DNA of 34,613 nucleotides from Geofilum rubicundum JCM 15548 (lineage in GTDB: Bacteria > Bacteroidota > Bacteroidia > Bacteroidales > Marinilabiliaceae). Positions within the stretch are counted from its first letter, which is position 1; each line of letters opens with the position of its first letter. Both the position numbers and the translations under genes were made by a program. The stretch spans positions 1 to 34,613 of the forward strand of contig NZ_BAZW01000045.1 in assembly GCF_000974365.1 (NCBI RefSeq), given 5' to 3'. Under the pieces are notes generated by a model, which saw nothing but the letters and a program-made list of their open reading frames with translations, was not told the DNA's origin and searched no databases. This document shows, one piece after another, positions 7,894 to 16,194 of this stretch.

Positions 7894-8370
7894 ATGAAAC
7901 GAAATAACAATATAGAGCCAACCAACGGAATGTTGACAAATCCAATGGATGCTGGAACAGATGAATTTAAAGATTTCCAGTCCATTCTATTGAATAAAGC
8001 AAAAAATCGGTCAGAAGCACAACGAAGGGAGATTGAATTGTTGTCCATCAAATTTCAAATGCAAGATTATTTGGAATCTGAAGAAACCAAACTTAAGCTT
8101 CCGGGTGAATTTTTAAAAGAATACTTAAAAACGCTGGGAATACCTCAAAAGAAATTTGCCCATTACATTGAAATAAATCCTTCTAATTTGAGCAAGTTAA
8201 TTAACGGAGAGCGACCTATTAATTATGAATTAGCAATCATATTGGGAAAGATTTTTAATAATGACCCAATGCTTTGGATTGAAATTCAAGCAAAAAACGA
8301 ACTCAAAAAAATCCAAAAAACCAAGACAAGAAGCTTTAATAATTACTCATTGAAAGATTTGTTGACATAG
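7894..8370 (+). CDS. HigA-type antitoxin, XRE/HTH domain
   Basis: A 158-residue protein. It has an N-terminal region that probably contacts the toxin (residues 1-55), a linker, and a helix-turn-helix domain at about residues 65-125 with PGEFLKEYLKTLGIPQKKFA, then HYIEINPSNLSKLINGERPI, the usual HigA/VapI recognition-helix pattern, and the family ending FNNDPMLWIEIQAKNELKKI. It follows the GNAT-like gene by two bases, so the two are almost certainly co-transcribed. HigA antitoxins bind their own promoter, and the inverted repeat at 7295-7332 is a possible site. A truncated near-copy lies at 6023-6252. The protein has the expected domain order and no sign of damage. Confidence 0.85.
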   Translation: MKRNNNIEPTNGMLTNPMDAGTDEFKDFQSILLNKAKNRSEAQRREIELLSIKFQMQDYLESEETKLKLPGEFLKEYLKTLGIPQKKFAHYIEINPSNLSKLINGERPINYELAIILGKIFNNDPMLWIEIQAKNELKKIQKTKTRSFNNYSLKDLLT

Positions 8371-8413
8371 TATAAAACGCCCTACAACATCGGTCTATAT
8401 TAATCTAAAAGAT

Positions 8414-8450
8414 CATTATTAAGGAACGAGCCTTCAGAATTCCATTTGAT
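8414..8450. repeat. 37-bp copy of an internal hsdM segment beside the end of hsdR
   Basis: Bases 8414-8450 match 14905-14941 inside hsdM at 35 of 37 positions, in the same orientation. In hsdM the segment encodes [12 protein letters not shown] (about residues 260-271). Both differences are synonymous in that frame, so the fragment probably comes from a different hsdM allele. It starts 43 bases after the antitoxin stop and ends 4 bases before the hsdR stop codon. Confidence 0.8.
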
Positions 8451-8454
8451 TTAT

Positions 8455-11400
8455 TTAATTCCAAAAATCCGCCAGCGCTTCTGCCTGGCTTAAAACCGTT
8501 TCGGTGGCCAGTTTTTGCAAATCTGGTGGATAGCCGTATTGACGTAGGGTGCGTTTTACAATGACTTTCAGTTTCTTTTTGACCGATTCTTTGACTGTCC
8601 AATCGATGGAGGCATTGGCCTTGACACGCTCTACTAGTACACGTGCTAACTTGAACAGAATATCGTCACCTAAGAGATCTTTGGCACTTTGGTTTTGGGC
8701 TACAGCATCATAAAAAGCCAGCTCGTCTTTCGACAAGCCCATTTTTTCTCCCCGTTTGTCGGCTTCTTTGATTTCTTTGGCAAGATTAATCATTTCCTGG
8801 ATGATTTCGGCGGCTGAAATCAGGTTGTTCTGGTAGCGTTTTATAGAGGATTCCAGCATCTCCATTAAGCTACGGCTCTGAACAATGTTGTGCCTGGAAC
8901 GAATTTTTATTTCATCATTCAGCAGTTTCTTAAGCACTTCCAAAGCCAGGTTCTTATGCTTCATGTCCCGCATTTCTTCGAGAAACTCATCGTCTAACAC
9001 CGACAATTCCGGCTTCTTGATGCCAGCTGCATCAAAAATATCCACCACCTGCTCCGAAACGAGGGCTTTATCAATCACCTGCTTAATAGCCGTATCAATT
9101 TCGTAATCGGTTTTCCCGCCTGTTCTGGTTTCAAATTTCACCAAGCGGGCTTTTACCGCTTGGAAGTAGGCAATTTCATCTTTGGCATCCATCGCCTCAT
9201 CGTGTGGCAGGGCAATGGCAAAAGCCTTTGATAAGGCCGTTACCTCACGGATATACCGATTCTTTCCATCTTCCAAACTTAAAATATGCTCTACCCCTGT
9301 CAAGATGATCTCTAATTTTTGCTTAACCGGCGCATCAAAGTATTCTTCATAGACCACTCCTTTGCCATAAGGCATCTTCGGCTCAGCAGCCATCGCCAGT
9401 TCTTCGTGCTGTTGAATGCCATTCTCAGAGAACATCTGGGAAACAACCTCCAGTTTTTCCAGCATCAATTGAACGGCTTGCTCCTGGGCTTCGGCAGGGT
9501 CACCCTTACCCCCACTATCGGCATAAAACGACAGGGCTTTCTTTAAATCAGAGGCAATGCCAAAGTAATCGACTACCAGACCACCCGGCTTATCTTTATA
9601 CACCCTGTTAACCCGGGCAATGGCCTGCATCAGGTTGTGGCCTTTCATGGGCTTGTCGATGTACAAAGTGTGCAGACTAGGTGCATCAAATCCGGTGAGC
9701 CACATATCCCTTACAATAACCAATTTCATGGGGTCGGCAATGTCTTTCATCCGGTCTGCTAAAGTTCTGCGTTGCTCTTTAGATGTGTGGTGTTTCATCA
9801 TGTCCGGTCCATCCGACGAAGAAGCGGTCATAACCACTTTGATAACGCCTTTATCCAAATCATCACTGTGCCAGTGTGGCCGGATGTTGATTATTTCCTT
9901 GTACAAGTCAACCGCTATTTGGCGGCTCATGGTTACCACCATGGCCTTTCCCTCAATACCGCTGTTGTTGCGTTCCTCATAATGAAAAACGATATCTTCC
10001 GCAATCTTTTTCAAACGTGCCGGACTGCCAACAATGGCCGCCACTTTTGTCCATTTAGCTTTGGCTTTCTGAGTATCGGTCAGTTCATCGCTCTCCAATT
10101 CCTCATCCAGTTCCTCTATGAGTTGCTTGCCTTCTTCCGACAAGTTGATTTTCACCAGGCGACTTTCGTAGTAAATGGGCACGGTGGCGCCATCCTCAAC
10201 CGCTTGGGCTATGTCATAAATATCCACATAATTGCCAAAAACCACTGGCGTGTTGTTATCCGTCGATTCTACCGGCGTTCCTGTAAAACCCAAGTAGGTG
10301 GCATTGGGCAAAGCATCCCGCATGTATTTGGCAAAGCCATAGACCAAACGCTGCCCCACTACATTACCCCTATCATCCTTTACATCAATAGATTTTGGTT
10401 TAAAACCATATTGGGTGCGGTGCGCTTCATCTGCCACCACCACAATATTGGTACGGTCGGATAGTTGTTCGTAGGTATTGCTTTCACTATCTGTCTGAAA
10501 TTTCTGGATGGTCGCAAACACGATACCACCAGAAGCCACCTTTAGAAGTTCTTTAAGATGTTCCCGACTTTCTGCCTGAACCGGAACCTGCCGCAGCAAT
10601 TGCTTGGAAGAGGCAAAAGTGTCAAATAGCTGATCGTCCAGGTCGTTGCGGTCGGTAATAACTAAAATCGTAGGATTGTCGAGTTGAAGCACCAATTTGC
10701 CACTGAAAAACACCATGGAAAGAGACTTGCCACTACCCTGCGTATGCCATACAACACCACCTTTTCGGTCGCCGTTGTTACCAGACGCTCGCTTAACCGA
10801 CTCAATGGCCTTATTGACTGCATAGTATTGGTGATAGGCCGCCACCATTTTAATGGTTTGAATGGTAGCGATCCCCTTGGCATCAATGTGTTTCGACTCT
10901 TCAAACACTATGAAATACCTGATAAAATCCAGCAAAGTGGCCGGATTGGTTAAACCTTTAATGAGCACCTCTAACTGATTGGTCAGAATAGATGCCTCCT
11001 TTAAACCATCACTGGTCTTCCATGCCATGTAACGGGTAAAACCTGCCGATAATGAACCCGCTTTGGCGTCCGCCCCATCAGACAGCACACAAAAGGCATT
11101 AAATGTAAAAAGACCAGGAATGGTATCCTTATAAGTTTGAATTTGCTTGAAAGCCGAATGTAAGGTGGCATTCTCATCAACAGCATTCTTCAACTCAAAT
11201 ATGACCAAAGGCAATCCGTTAACAAACAAGATTAAATCAGGACGCTTGTGGTGGTTGTTTTCAATGATCGTAAACTGATTCACCACCAAAAAATCATTTA
11301 GGCCAGGCTGGTCAAAATTTACCAACTGAACCCGGTCGCCCCGCTGCACACCGTCTTTGCGGTATTCTACCGGAACACCCTCACTAAGCAATTCATGAAA

Positions 11401-11664
11401 TAACTGATTATTGACCATTAACTCCGGCGATGAAATCCGCTCAATCACCTTTACGGCTTCCATCTGCGCTTCCGAAGGAATATCCAGATTATTACGCGCA
11501 ATAGCCTGCTGCAACCGACCCTTAAGGATAACATCACTAAAAGCATTACGCTCCGGTACTTCACCATCAGGAGCAATCACCCCACCGTGCATATACTTCC
11601 AACCAAGGTTTTCCAGCTCCTCAATGGCCCAGAGTTCGATGTCGTTTTCAGTTATTTTGGTCAT
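8455..11664 (-). CDS. hsdR: Type I restriction enzyme, restriction/translocase subunit HsdR
   Basis: A 1,069-residue motor and nuclease subunit of a type I restriction-modification complex; it translocates DNA with ATP and cuts far from the recognition site. The N-terminal PD-(D/E)xK nuclease core shows RPDLILFVNGLPLVIFELKN (Asp143, Glu157 and Lys159 are the probable catalytic residues). The helicase part has Walker A GSGKS (about 310-314), motif II DEAH (about 412-415), then YLGFTGTPV and MQAIARVNRVY. The C-terminal helical region, which contacts the methylase, is complete. The ATG at 11664 is preferred: an in-frame start at 11715 adds 17 residues (MFTTANVAHIRAKSQII) without family character. 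It lies downstream of hsdS, separated by about 140 bases holding a hairpin and a palindrome, so it may be expressed partly on its own. Confidence 0.95.
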   Translation of the reverse strand: MTKITENDIELWAIEELENLGWKYMHGGVIAPDGEVPERNAFSDVILKGRLQQAIARNNLDIPSEAQMEAVKVIERISSPELMVNNQLFHELLSEGVPVEYRKDGVQRGDRVQLVNFDQPGLNDFLVVNQFTIIENNHHKRPDLILFVNGLPLVIFELKNAVDENATLHSAFKQIQTYKDTIPGLFTFNAFCVLSDGADAKAGSLSAGFTRYMAWKTSDGLKEASILTNQLEVLIKGLTNPATLLDFIRYFIVFEESKHIDAKGIATIQTIKMVAAYHQYYAVNKAIESVKRASGNNGDRKGGVVWHTQGSGKSLSMVFFSGKLVLQLDNPTILVITDRNDLDDQLFDTFASSKQLLRQVPVQAESREHLKELLKVASGGIVFATIQKFQTDSESNTYEQLSDRTNIVVVADEAHRTQYGFKPKSIDVKDDRGNVVGQRLVYGFAKYMRDALPNATYLGFTGTPVESTDNNTPVVFGNYVDIYDIAQAVEDGATVPIYYESRLVKINLSEEGKQLIEELDEELESDELTDTQKAKAKWTKVAAIVGSPARLKKIAEDIVFHYEERNNSGIEGKAMVVTMSRQIAVDLYKEIINIRPHWHSDDLDKGVIKVVMTASSSDGPDMMKHHTSKEQRRTLADRMKDIADPMKLVIVRDMWLTGFDAPSLHTLYIDKPMKGHNLMQAIARVNRVYKDKPGGLVVDYFGIASDLKKALSFYADSGGKGDPAEAQEQAVQLMLEKLEVVSQMFSENGIQQHEELAMAAEPKMPYGKGVVYEEYFDAPVKQKLEIILTGVEHILSLEDGKNRYIREVTALSKAFAIALPHDEAMDAKDEIAYFQAVKARLVKFETRTGGKTDYEIDTAIKQVIDKALVSEQVVDIFDAAGIKKPELSVLDDEFLEEMRDMKHKNLALEVLKKLLNDEIKIRSRHNIVQSRSLMEMLESSIKRYQNNLISAAEIIQEMINLAKEIKEADKRGEKMGLSKDELAFYDAVAQNQSAKDLLGDDILFKLARVLVERVKANASIDWTVKESVKKKLKVIVKRTLRQYGYPPDLQKLATETVLSQAEALADFWN

Positions 11665-11707
11665 AATAATTTGACTTTTTGCGCGTATGTGTGCTACATT
11701 TGCAGTA

Positions 11708-11721
11708 GTAAACAAGTTTAC
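11708..11721. promoter_or_regulatory. Perfect palindrome upstream of hsdR, possible operator
   Basis: GTAAAC-AA-GTTTAC, 6-base arms around a 2-base centre, about 45 bases before the preferred hsdR start. Its size and place suit a dimeric repressor site, possibly to delay restriction relative to methylation. No binding protein can be named. Confidence 0.35.
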
Positions 11722-11767
11722 AACCTCTCACCAACCATCTTTTATGTTTTAGAGTTGGAAGAGAAAC

Positions 11768-11795
11768 GAAGCCGTTAAGTTTTCTTAGCGGCTTC
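11768..11795 (-). terminator. Hairpin between hsdS and hsdR, terminator or attenuator
   Basis: GAAGCCGTTAAG (11768-11779) and CTTAGCGGCTTC (11784-11795) form a 12-base stem with one imperfect pair and a 4-base loop. Read on the minus strand, just after the hsdS stop, it is followed by GTTTCTCTTCC, a weak pyrimidine tail. It would lower hsdR expression relative to hsdM and hsdS rather than abolish it. Confidence 0.5.
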
Positions 11796-11802
11796 TGCAT
11801 TG

Positions 11803-13086
11803 TTAATCAACCGCGGCATTTTTCTCCTCCCTTGCCACCTTTAACTCCCCACTCATTAACTTTGGCAATAAGGTGTCTCGTAGTTGAATTAGAGTTTGTA
11901 TCTCAGATATATTATTTATTATTTTGATTAAGTTTGGCTCCACAACCTTTCCAAAATATCTCATCACTTTTTCATCAAAAATATATTTAAAATCACATAT
12001 TCTAATAGGAGAGGTATGTCTCACTGTAGTGCCTGTAGACGAACCTACAACATGTGCTCTGTATTCTCTTCTCTGCATAAGAAAATAGAAAAAATATTTC
12101 AAATTTTCGTTTACTATTACTTTTCCAACTCTTTGATTATGTAACAATATTTTCCCATTGACTTCAGGGATTAAAGCGGGAAATCCTAAACTATCACCAT
12201 CCTTGCTTAAATCAGTCATTGTTACAGCAAGGTCATTACTTCTAAACTTGTATTCTTCTGGATAAAATTCCGAATTATAGTATTTAAACTTTGAAAGATT
12301 AAAACCTCCTCCGATTTTGAAACTTCCTGGCGTTACTAAAATCTGATTGTTTTCAATATTTGTTATATATTCCCCTTTAAACGCATATCCATGTTTTATT
12401 GAGATGAAGTTTTCTAAAGCTCCAACTCTCCAACCCTCAGGAATCTCGCCCAGCTCACTCGAAACCATTTTACCGCCTGAACTTTTATATGGTTCGCCAT
12501 TTTCGTTAGGGAACTCAAACTCCACAAACCAGCGCTTAAAAAGCGTTTGTGCCAGTTCTTCTAAGTCGTGGTTTTGTTGACGGAGAAGAGTGATCTTTTT
12601 GTCGAGGAGCGATAATAAATTGGCTATCTCAACACTTTCTAAATAATCTGGTAATGGTAATTCAATACTATCAAAAGCATCTGATGGAACTCTTTGATGA
12701 CCGGCACTTCCAGACATACAACTCTCCGCATGTTTTCGAATTGGATACCATTTCAATAAGTAATGAACAAAATCGTTATCAGAAATACCTTTCCGACCTC
12801 TAAAAACAAAAAATTCGGTTGAGCCAACCCCTATGTTATCTTTTAATCCTTGTGCTTGACATATTTTTCCATTTTCTAAACATGGGGTTATCTTAGCAAA
12901 TAACGTATCCCCATTTTGAAATTTTGTTAATCCTTGTGGTTTCCTTTCTCTACTAGGTAAAACTTCTTTATTACCTGGCATTAAATCTGGCATCTCAATA
13001 AAAGAATACTCTTTATTATTATTGACACTTACTTTAGGGTTAAATTCCCAGTAATCAACTAAACGTTTGATTTTCCACTCCCTCAT
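11803..13086 (-). CDS. hsdS: Type I restriction-modification specificity subunit HsdS
   Basis: A 427-residue DNA-recognition subunit with the two-half plan of the family. Target-recognition domain 1 occupies about residues 1-150 (start [20 protein letters not shown]). The central spacer helix is LANLLSLLDKKITLLRQQNH-like, followed by LEELAQTLFKRWFVEFEFP. Domain 2 follows EIPEGWRVGALENFISIKHG, and the C-terminal helix is QLRDTLLPKLMSGELKV. The two domains would set the two halves of a split recognition sequence, which cannot be read from the sequence. Its ATG overlaps the stop of the ATPase/winged-helix gene by four bases, so the two are translationally coupled. I see no inverted repeats or second silent hsdS copy nearby, so shuffling of specificity by recombination is not supported within the window. 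Confidence 0.92.
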   Translation of the reverse strand: MREWKIKRLVDYWEFNPKVSVNNNKEYSFIEMPDLMPGNKEVLPSRERKPQGLTKFQNGDTLFAKITPCLENGKICQAQGLKDNIGVGSTEFFVFRGRKGISDNDFVHYLLKWYPIRKHAESCMSGSAGHQRVPSDAFDSIELPLPDYLESVEIANLLSLLDKKITLLRQQNHDLEELAQTLFKRWFVEFEFPNENGEPYKSSGGKMVSSELGEIPEGWRVGALENFISIKHGYAFKGEYITNIENNQILVTPGSFKIGGGFNLSKFKYYNSEFYPEEYKFRSNDLAVTMTDLSKDGDSLGFPALIPEVNGKILLHNQRVGKVIVNENLKYFFYFLMQRREYRAHVVGSSTGTTVRHTSPIRICDFKYIFDEKVMRYFGKVVEPNLIKIINNISEIQTLIQLRDTLLPKLMSGELKVAREEKNAAVD

Positions 13087-14183
13087 TTCTCACCCTCCTT
13101 TCTAGCAATAGTGTAGAAGGTACTTCGCCCTTGTCCTTTTCTAACTATCAGCTTTTTATCAAGCATTTCATTAAGCACCTCTTTGGTTTTGGTTTCTCTA
13201 ACACCTAATAACTCAACAGCATTCTTGCGTGATATCTTTTCATTATCAAGCAAATACAAAAGAATTCTCTTTATTTCAAAACTTAATCGGTCGTAATCGG
13301 TCGTAATCGGTCGTAATCGGTCGTAATTGCTCACGACAGAAGTTTTTTCCGACGGTTTTCCGACGGAATCCGACGATTTATCGTCCGCTAATCGGTCGTA
13401 ATCGTCCGTAATCGGTCGCGGACGATAAAACTCAATATCGAAGAAATCGTTTTGTTCCGCTATTCTGGGTGTTTGTAACCCTTGTTCCAGGCAGGCACCA
13501 ATTATCCTATTAATTCCGCTGCCCCATTGTTCAATCAAACCCAACTCTTTAAAAACATGGGCAATCACCCGGTTACGGGCTTCGCTGCGGCCGTTAAACA
13601 CATCTTCCATGGTGATGCTATGAGGCAAGCCGCCTGGAGACACAATGTTTACAATATCATCGTAAATACCCACTTTAATATCTCGTCCTTGGTTCACGTA
13701 ATTTCTGTGAACCAGAGCGTTGATTATGGATTCACGTAAAGCAGGCACCGGTATTTCGTATGTGTCGGTTCGGTAAAGTCCTTTGACTTCACCTTTCAGG
13801 TTAATGTGGTTCAAAACAAAGCTTTGTGTGCTTTCCAGTATCGAGAAAATATCCCCTCCGTATTCCTTTTTATCAGTAAAAACCGACATAGTGGTTCCTT
13901 TAAACCTGGCACACTTAACGGTACAGTGGGGAAACTTGCCAAGCAAGATCATTAAAGCATTTGTAGGGTATGTTTTGCCATTTTCTGACTTAATCAGCTT
14001 TAGATTTTCAAGCTTCTCGTTGTTTAATGGTTTGCCAATGCTTTCAAAACGTTGTAATAGTGGTGTAATATCCAACTGGTCAAAAGTAACATCGTAGCAA
14101 ATCTCTTCATCGTAGCTAATGTGCCGTTTTTGGTCTATCCAGGACTTTCTTACCCCTGTTTGCATTTGGTTAGTTATAGTCAT
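13083..14183 (-). CDS. ATP-binding (HATPase_c_4) winged-helix protein of the Schlafen/AlbA_2-associated family, embedded in the hsd operon
   Basis: A 366-residue protein. Residues about 1-110 match the part that normally follows an AlbA_2 (Schlafen-type) DNA-binding domain ([40 protein letters not shown]). Residues about 130-240 form a GHKL-like ATPase region with [40 protein letters not shown] and [17 protein letters not shown]-terminal winged helix spans about 300-366 ([20 protein letters not shown]). The AlbA_2 domain itself is absent, so the gene is shorter than usual. The stretch before the winged helix is encoded by 10-bp tandem repeats. It overlaps hsdM and hsdS by four bases on each side. 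Such genes are often found in type I operons and annotated as putative regulators; their biochemical role is not settled. Confidence 0.8.
   Translation of the reverse strand: MTITNQMQTGVRKSWIDQKRHISYDEEICYDVTFDQLDITPLLQRFESIGKPLNNEKLENLKLIKSENGKTYPTNALMILLGKFPHCTVKCARFKGTTMSVFTDKKEYGGDIFSILESTQSFVLNHINLKGEVKGLYRTDTYEIPVPALRESIINALVHRNYVNQGRDIKVGIYDDIVNIVSPGGLPHSITMEDVFNGRSEARNRVIAHVFKELGLIEQWGSGINRIIGACLEQGLQTPRIAEQNDFFDIEFYRPRPITDDYDRLADDKSSDSVGKPSEKTSVVSNYDRLRPITTDYDRLSFEIKRILLYLLDNEKISRKNAVELLGVRETKTKEVLNEMLDKKLIVRKGQGRSTFYTIARKEGEK
13281..13330. repeat. 10-bp tandem repeat (TCGTAATCGG) inside the hsd-operon regulator gene
   Basis: Three perfect TCGTAATCGG units (13291-13320) are flanked by two partial ones (13281-13290 and 13321-13330). 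A second related cluster, ATCGGTCGTAATCGTCCGTA and following bases, lies at about 13390-13417. Read as the gene, three units give one 10-residue period ([10 protein letters not shown]). Because 10 is not a multiple of 3, gain or loss of one unit shifts the frame before the winged-helix domain. Confidence 0.85.
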
Positions 14184-15718
14184 AACTCAATCCCGATTTT
14201 AGCCAGTTGTGTTTTAATTTCCTGGTCAAGCTTTTGGGCTTGTTCCATTTGTTCACGTAAGCGGGAAGTTAAAACATCTACTTTTTCCTGAAAGGGTATG
14301 CCATCATCTTCCTCGTCGGGAATGCCTACATAGCGCCCTGGAGTCAACACAAACTTGTGTTTTTGTATATCGGTAAGGCTGGCCGACTTGCAAAAGCCCT
14401 TTTCATCCTGATAGACCTCTTTGTGTTTGAGCCAATTATGATAGGTATCGGCGACCTTGCTAATATCTTCAGGGGCAAAAGTCCGGTTTTTGCGGTCAAT
14501 CATGTAGCCCAGCTCCGAAGCATCAATAAATAAGACTTCACCTTGTCGATTCTTTTTGCCACGGCGCAAGAACCATAAACAAGCAGGGATGCCGGTGTTA
14601 AAAAACAGTGCCTTAGGCAGCATCACAATGCATTCCACCAAATCATGCTCTACTAACTTCTGACGTATAATTCCTTCGCCTCCGGTATTGGAACTTAATG
14701 AGCCATTGGCCAGCACAAAACCAGCGTGTCCGCCGTCGGGTTTTAAGTGATAAAGAAAATGCTGCACCCAACCAAAGTTGGCATTACCGGCAGGTGGCAC
14801 ACCAAATTGCCAACGGGCATCATCACGCAATAATTCACCGCTCCAATCGCTTACATTAAACGGTGGATTGGCTATGACATAATCTGCTTTCAGGTCCTTA
14901 TGCGCATTGTTAAGGAACGAGCCTTCGGAATTCCATTTGATGTTTGAGCCATCGATGCCACGGATTGCCAGGTTCATGCGGCAAAGTCGATAGGTCGTCT
15001 GGTTGCTTTCCTGGCCGTAAACTGAAATATCATCTAATCGTCCCTGATGGCTTTCTATAAACTTTTCGCTCTGTACAAACATTCCTCCACTTCCACAGCA
15101 AGGGTCATATACACGACCTTTGTAGGGCTCGAGCATCTCAACCAACAGCTTTACAATGCTCTCAGGGGTGTAGAATTGGCCACCTTTCTGACCTTCGGCC
15201 AATGCAAACTGACCAAGGAAATACTCATACACACGGCCCAAAACATCCTGACTTTTGGCTTTTTCGTCACCAAGCGCAATGGTGCCAATGGTATCAATTA
15301 ACCCACCCAAAGTTTGAGGGTCGAGATTGGAACGGCCGTAGGTTTTTGGTAATATGCCTTTAAGTGTCGCGTTCTCGGCTTCTATTAAATCCATCGAATC
15401 GTCAATCAACTTACCAATATTGGGCATTCTGGCTTGTGATTGAATGTAAGACCACCGAGCCTTTTCAGGGACAAAAAACACGTTTTCGGCACCATATTCA
15501 TCCTTATCCTCCGGATCAGCTCCGGCATATTCACCTTCACCTGCAACTAATTGACTGTGTAACTCACTAAATGCATCGGAGATATATTTTAGGAATATCA
15601 AGCCCAATACAACGTGCTTGTACTCGGCAGCATCAATATTCTTTCGCAATTTGTCCGCTGTTTTCCAAAGCTTCTGTTCCAGCTTTTCTTCTGTTCCGTT
15701 TCCGTTCTTCTTTGCCAT
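14180..15718 (-). CDS. hsdM: Type I restriction-modification DNA methyltransferase subunit HsdM
   Basis: A 512-residue adenine-N6 methyltransferase. The N-terminal HsdM bundle begins [20 protein letters not shown] and includes [15 protein letters not shown]. The S-adenosylmethionine site is DPCCGSGG (about 205-212), and catalytic motif IV is NPPF (about 284-287) in [31 protein letters not shown] precedes motif I, as is usual. It is the first gene of the minus-strand hsd operon and its stop overlaps the next ATG by four bases. I found no good promoter box in the 230 bases upstream. Residues about 260-271 correspond to the 37-bp repeat found beyond hsdR. Length and motifs are complete, so the methylase should be active. 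Confidence 0.95.
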   Translation of the reverse strand: MAKKNGNGTEEKLEQKLWKTADKLRKNIDAAEYKHVVLGLIFLKYISDAFSELHSQLVAGEGEYAGADPEDKDEYGAENVFFVPEKARWSYIQSQARMPNIGKLIDDSMDLIEAENATLKGILPKTYGRSNLDPQTLGGLIDTIGTIALGDEKAKSQDVLGRVYEYFLGQFALAEGQKGGQFYTPESIVKLLVEMLEPYKGRVYDPCCGSGGMFVQSEKFIESHQGRLDDISVYGQESNQTTYRLCRMNLAIRGIDGSNIKWNSEGSFLNNAHKDLKADYVIANPPFNVSDWSGELLRDDARWQFGVPPAGNANFGWVQHFLYHLKPDGGHAGFVLANGSLSSNTGGEGIIRQKLVEHDLVECIVMLPKALFFNTGIPACLWFLRRGKKNRQGEVLFIDASELGYMIDRKNRTFAPEDISKVADTYHNWLKHKEVYQDEKGFCKSASLTDIQKHKFVLTPGRYVGIPDEEDDGIPFQEKVDVLTSRLREQMEQAQKLDQEIKTQLAKIGIEL

Positions 15719-15918
15719 TCATTAAATATTTCTATGCTTTTTTATCACACCTGTAAAATTAACATTTCGTTTGAAAATTCAACCATCTTCAACAAAACAA
15801 TAAATCAATGAATGTGGAAATATTTAGCAATTGATGATTTAAGGAGAATGGTTACGATAGCAACATCTTCAGGTGGATGAAAAATTTACCTTTTAGAATG
15901 AAGTTCAGTACCTTCGGC

Positions 15919-15949
15919 ATTCGAACCCGGCCACCGCTTCTGTTCGAAT
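15919..15949. repeat. Inverted repeat resembling a tRNA T-arm, between hsdM and tRNA-Ser
   Basis: ATTCGAAC (15919-15926) and GTTCGAAT (15942-15949) are perfect 8-base arms around a 15-base spacer. GTTCGAATCCCTC resembles the T-loop and stem of the adjacent tRNA-Ser. It may be a tRNA remnant or a recombination scar at the edge of the accessory block. The rest of 15719-15966 shows nothing else I can support. Confidence 0.4.
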
Positions 15950-15966
15950 CCCTCAATTCCAGTCAT

Positions 15967-15996
15967 AAAAAAAGGCCATTACTTTCGTAATGACCA
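15967..15996 (-). terminator. Rho-independent terminator after the tRNA pair
   Basis: GGCCATTAC (15974-15982), loop TTTC, GTAATGACC (15987-15995): a 9-base stem with one mismatch. On the minus strand it is followed by seven T. It lies about 10 bases beyond the 3' end of tRNA-Ser, and its T8 on the other side could let it work in both directions. Confidence 0.75.
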
Positions 15997-16005
15997 TTTT
16001 TTTTG

Positions 16006-16093
16006 CGGAGAGTGAGGGATTCGAACCCTCGAAACCCTTGTGAGGTTTACACACTTTCCAGGCGTGCGCCTTCGACCACTCGGCCAACTCTCC
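16006..16093 (-). tRNA. tRNA-Ser (anticodon GGA)
   Basis: 88 bases with the long variable arm of a class II tRNA. The acceptor stem GGAGAGT pairs with ACTCTCC with discriminator G; no CCA is encoded. The D-arm holds GGCCGAGTGGTCGAAGGC, the anticodon loop is CTGGAAA with anticodon GGA, and the T-arm is GAGGGTTCGAATCCCTC. It lies 14 bases after tRNA-Trp on the same strand and is followed by a terminator, so the two are probably processed from one transcript. Confidence 0.95.
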
Positions 16094-16107
16094 TTTCTCA
16101 ATAAAAG

Positions 16108-16180
16108 CACGGGAGGAGAGACTCGAACTCCCGACACCTGGTTTTGGAGACCAGTGCTCTACCAACTGAGCTACACCCGT
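16108..16180 (-). tRNA. tRNA-Trp (anticodon CCA)
   Basis: 73 bases. The acceptor 5' strand is ACGGGTG, the D-arm is in GTAGCTCAGTTGGTAGAGC, and the anticodon arm is CTGGTCTCCAAAACCAG with anticodon CCA. The T-arm is GGGAGTTCGAGTCTCTC and the discriminator is G. The acceptor 3' strand reads CTCCCGT, so position 6 (T) faces position 67 (T): one unpaired position in an otherwise good stem. No CCA is encoded. First gene of a two-tRNA unit. Confidence 0.93.
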
Positions 16181-16194
16181 ATTTATTGGTGCTG

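Noticed and set aside
8405-8602. 65-codon minus-strand frame over the hsdR end
   Set aside because: It is out of frame with hsdR and runs through the 37-bp footprint; there is no sign of coding.
9772-10464. 230-codon open frame on the plus strand inside hsdR
   Set aside because: It lies antisense to the helicase motifs of hsdR and has low-complexity, non-family residues.
11695-11702. TACATTTG on the plus strand, a perfect -7 promoter box
   Set aside because: No plus-strand gene follows; it points against hsdS. Judged chance.
11665-11715. Upstream start of hsdR at 11715
   Set aside because: It adds 17 residues without family character and overlaps the region holding the palindrome; the ATG at 11664 gives the usual N-terminus.
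13281-13420. CRISPR-like array
   Set aside because: The units are 10 bases, head to tail, without spacers, and lie inside a coding frame.
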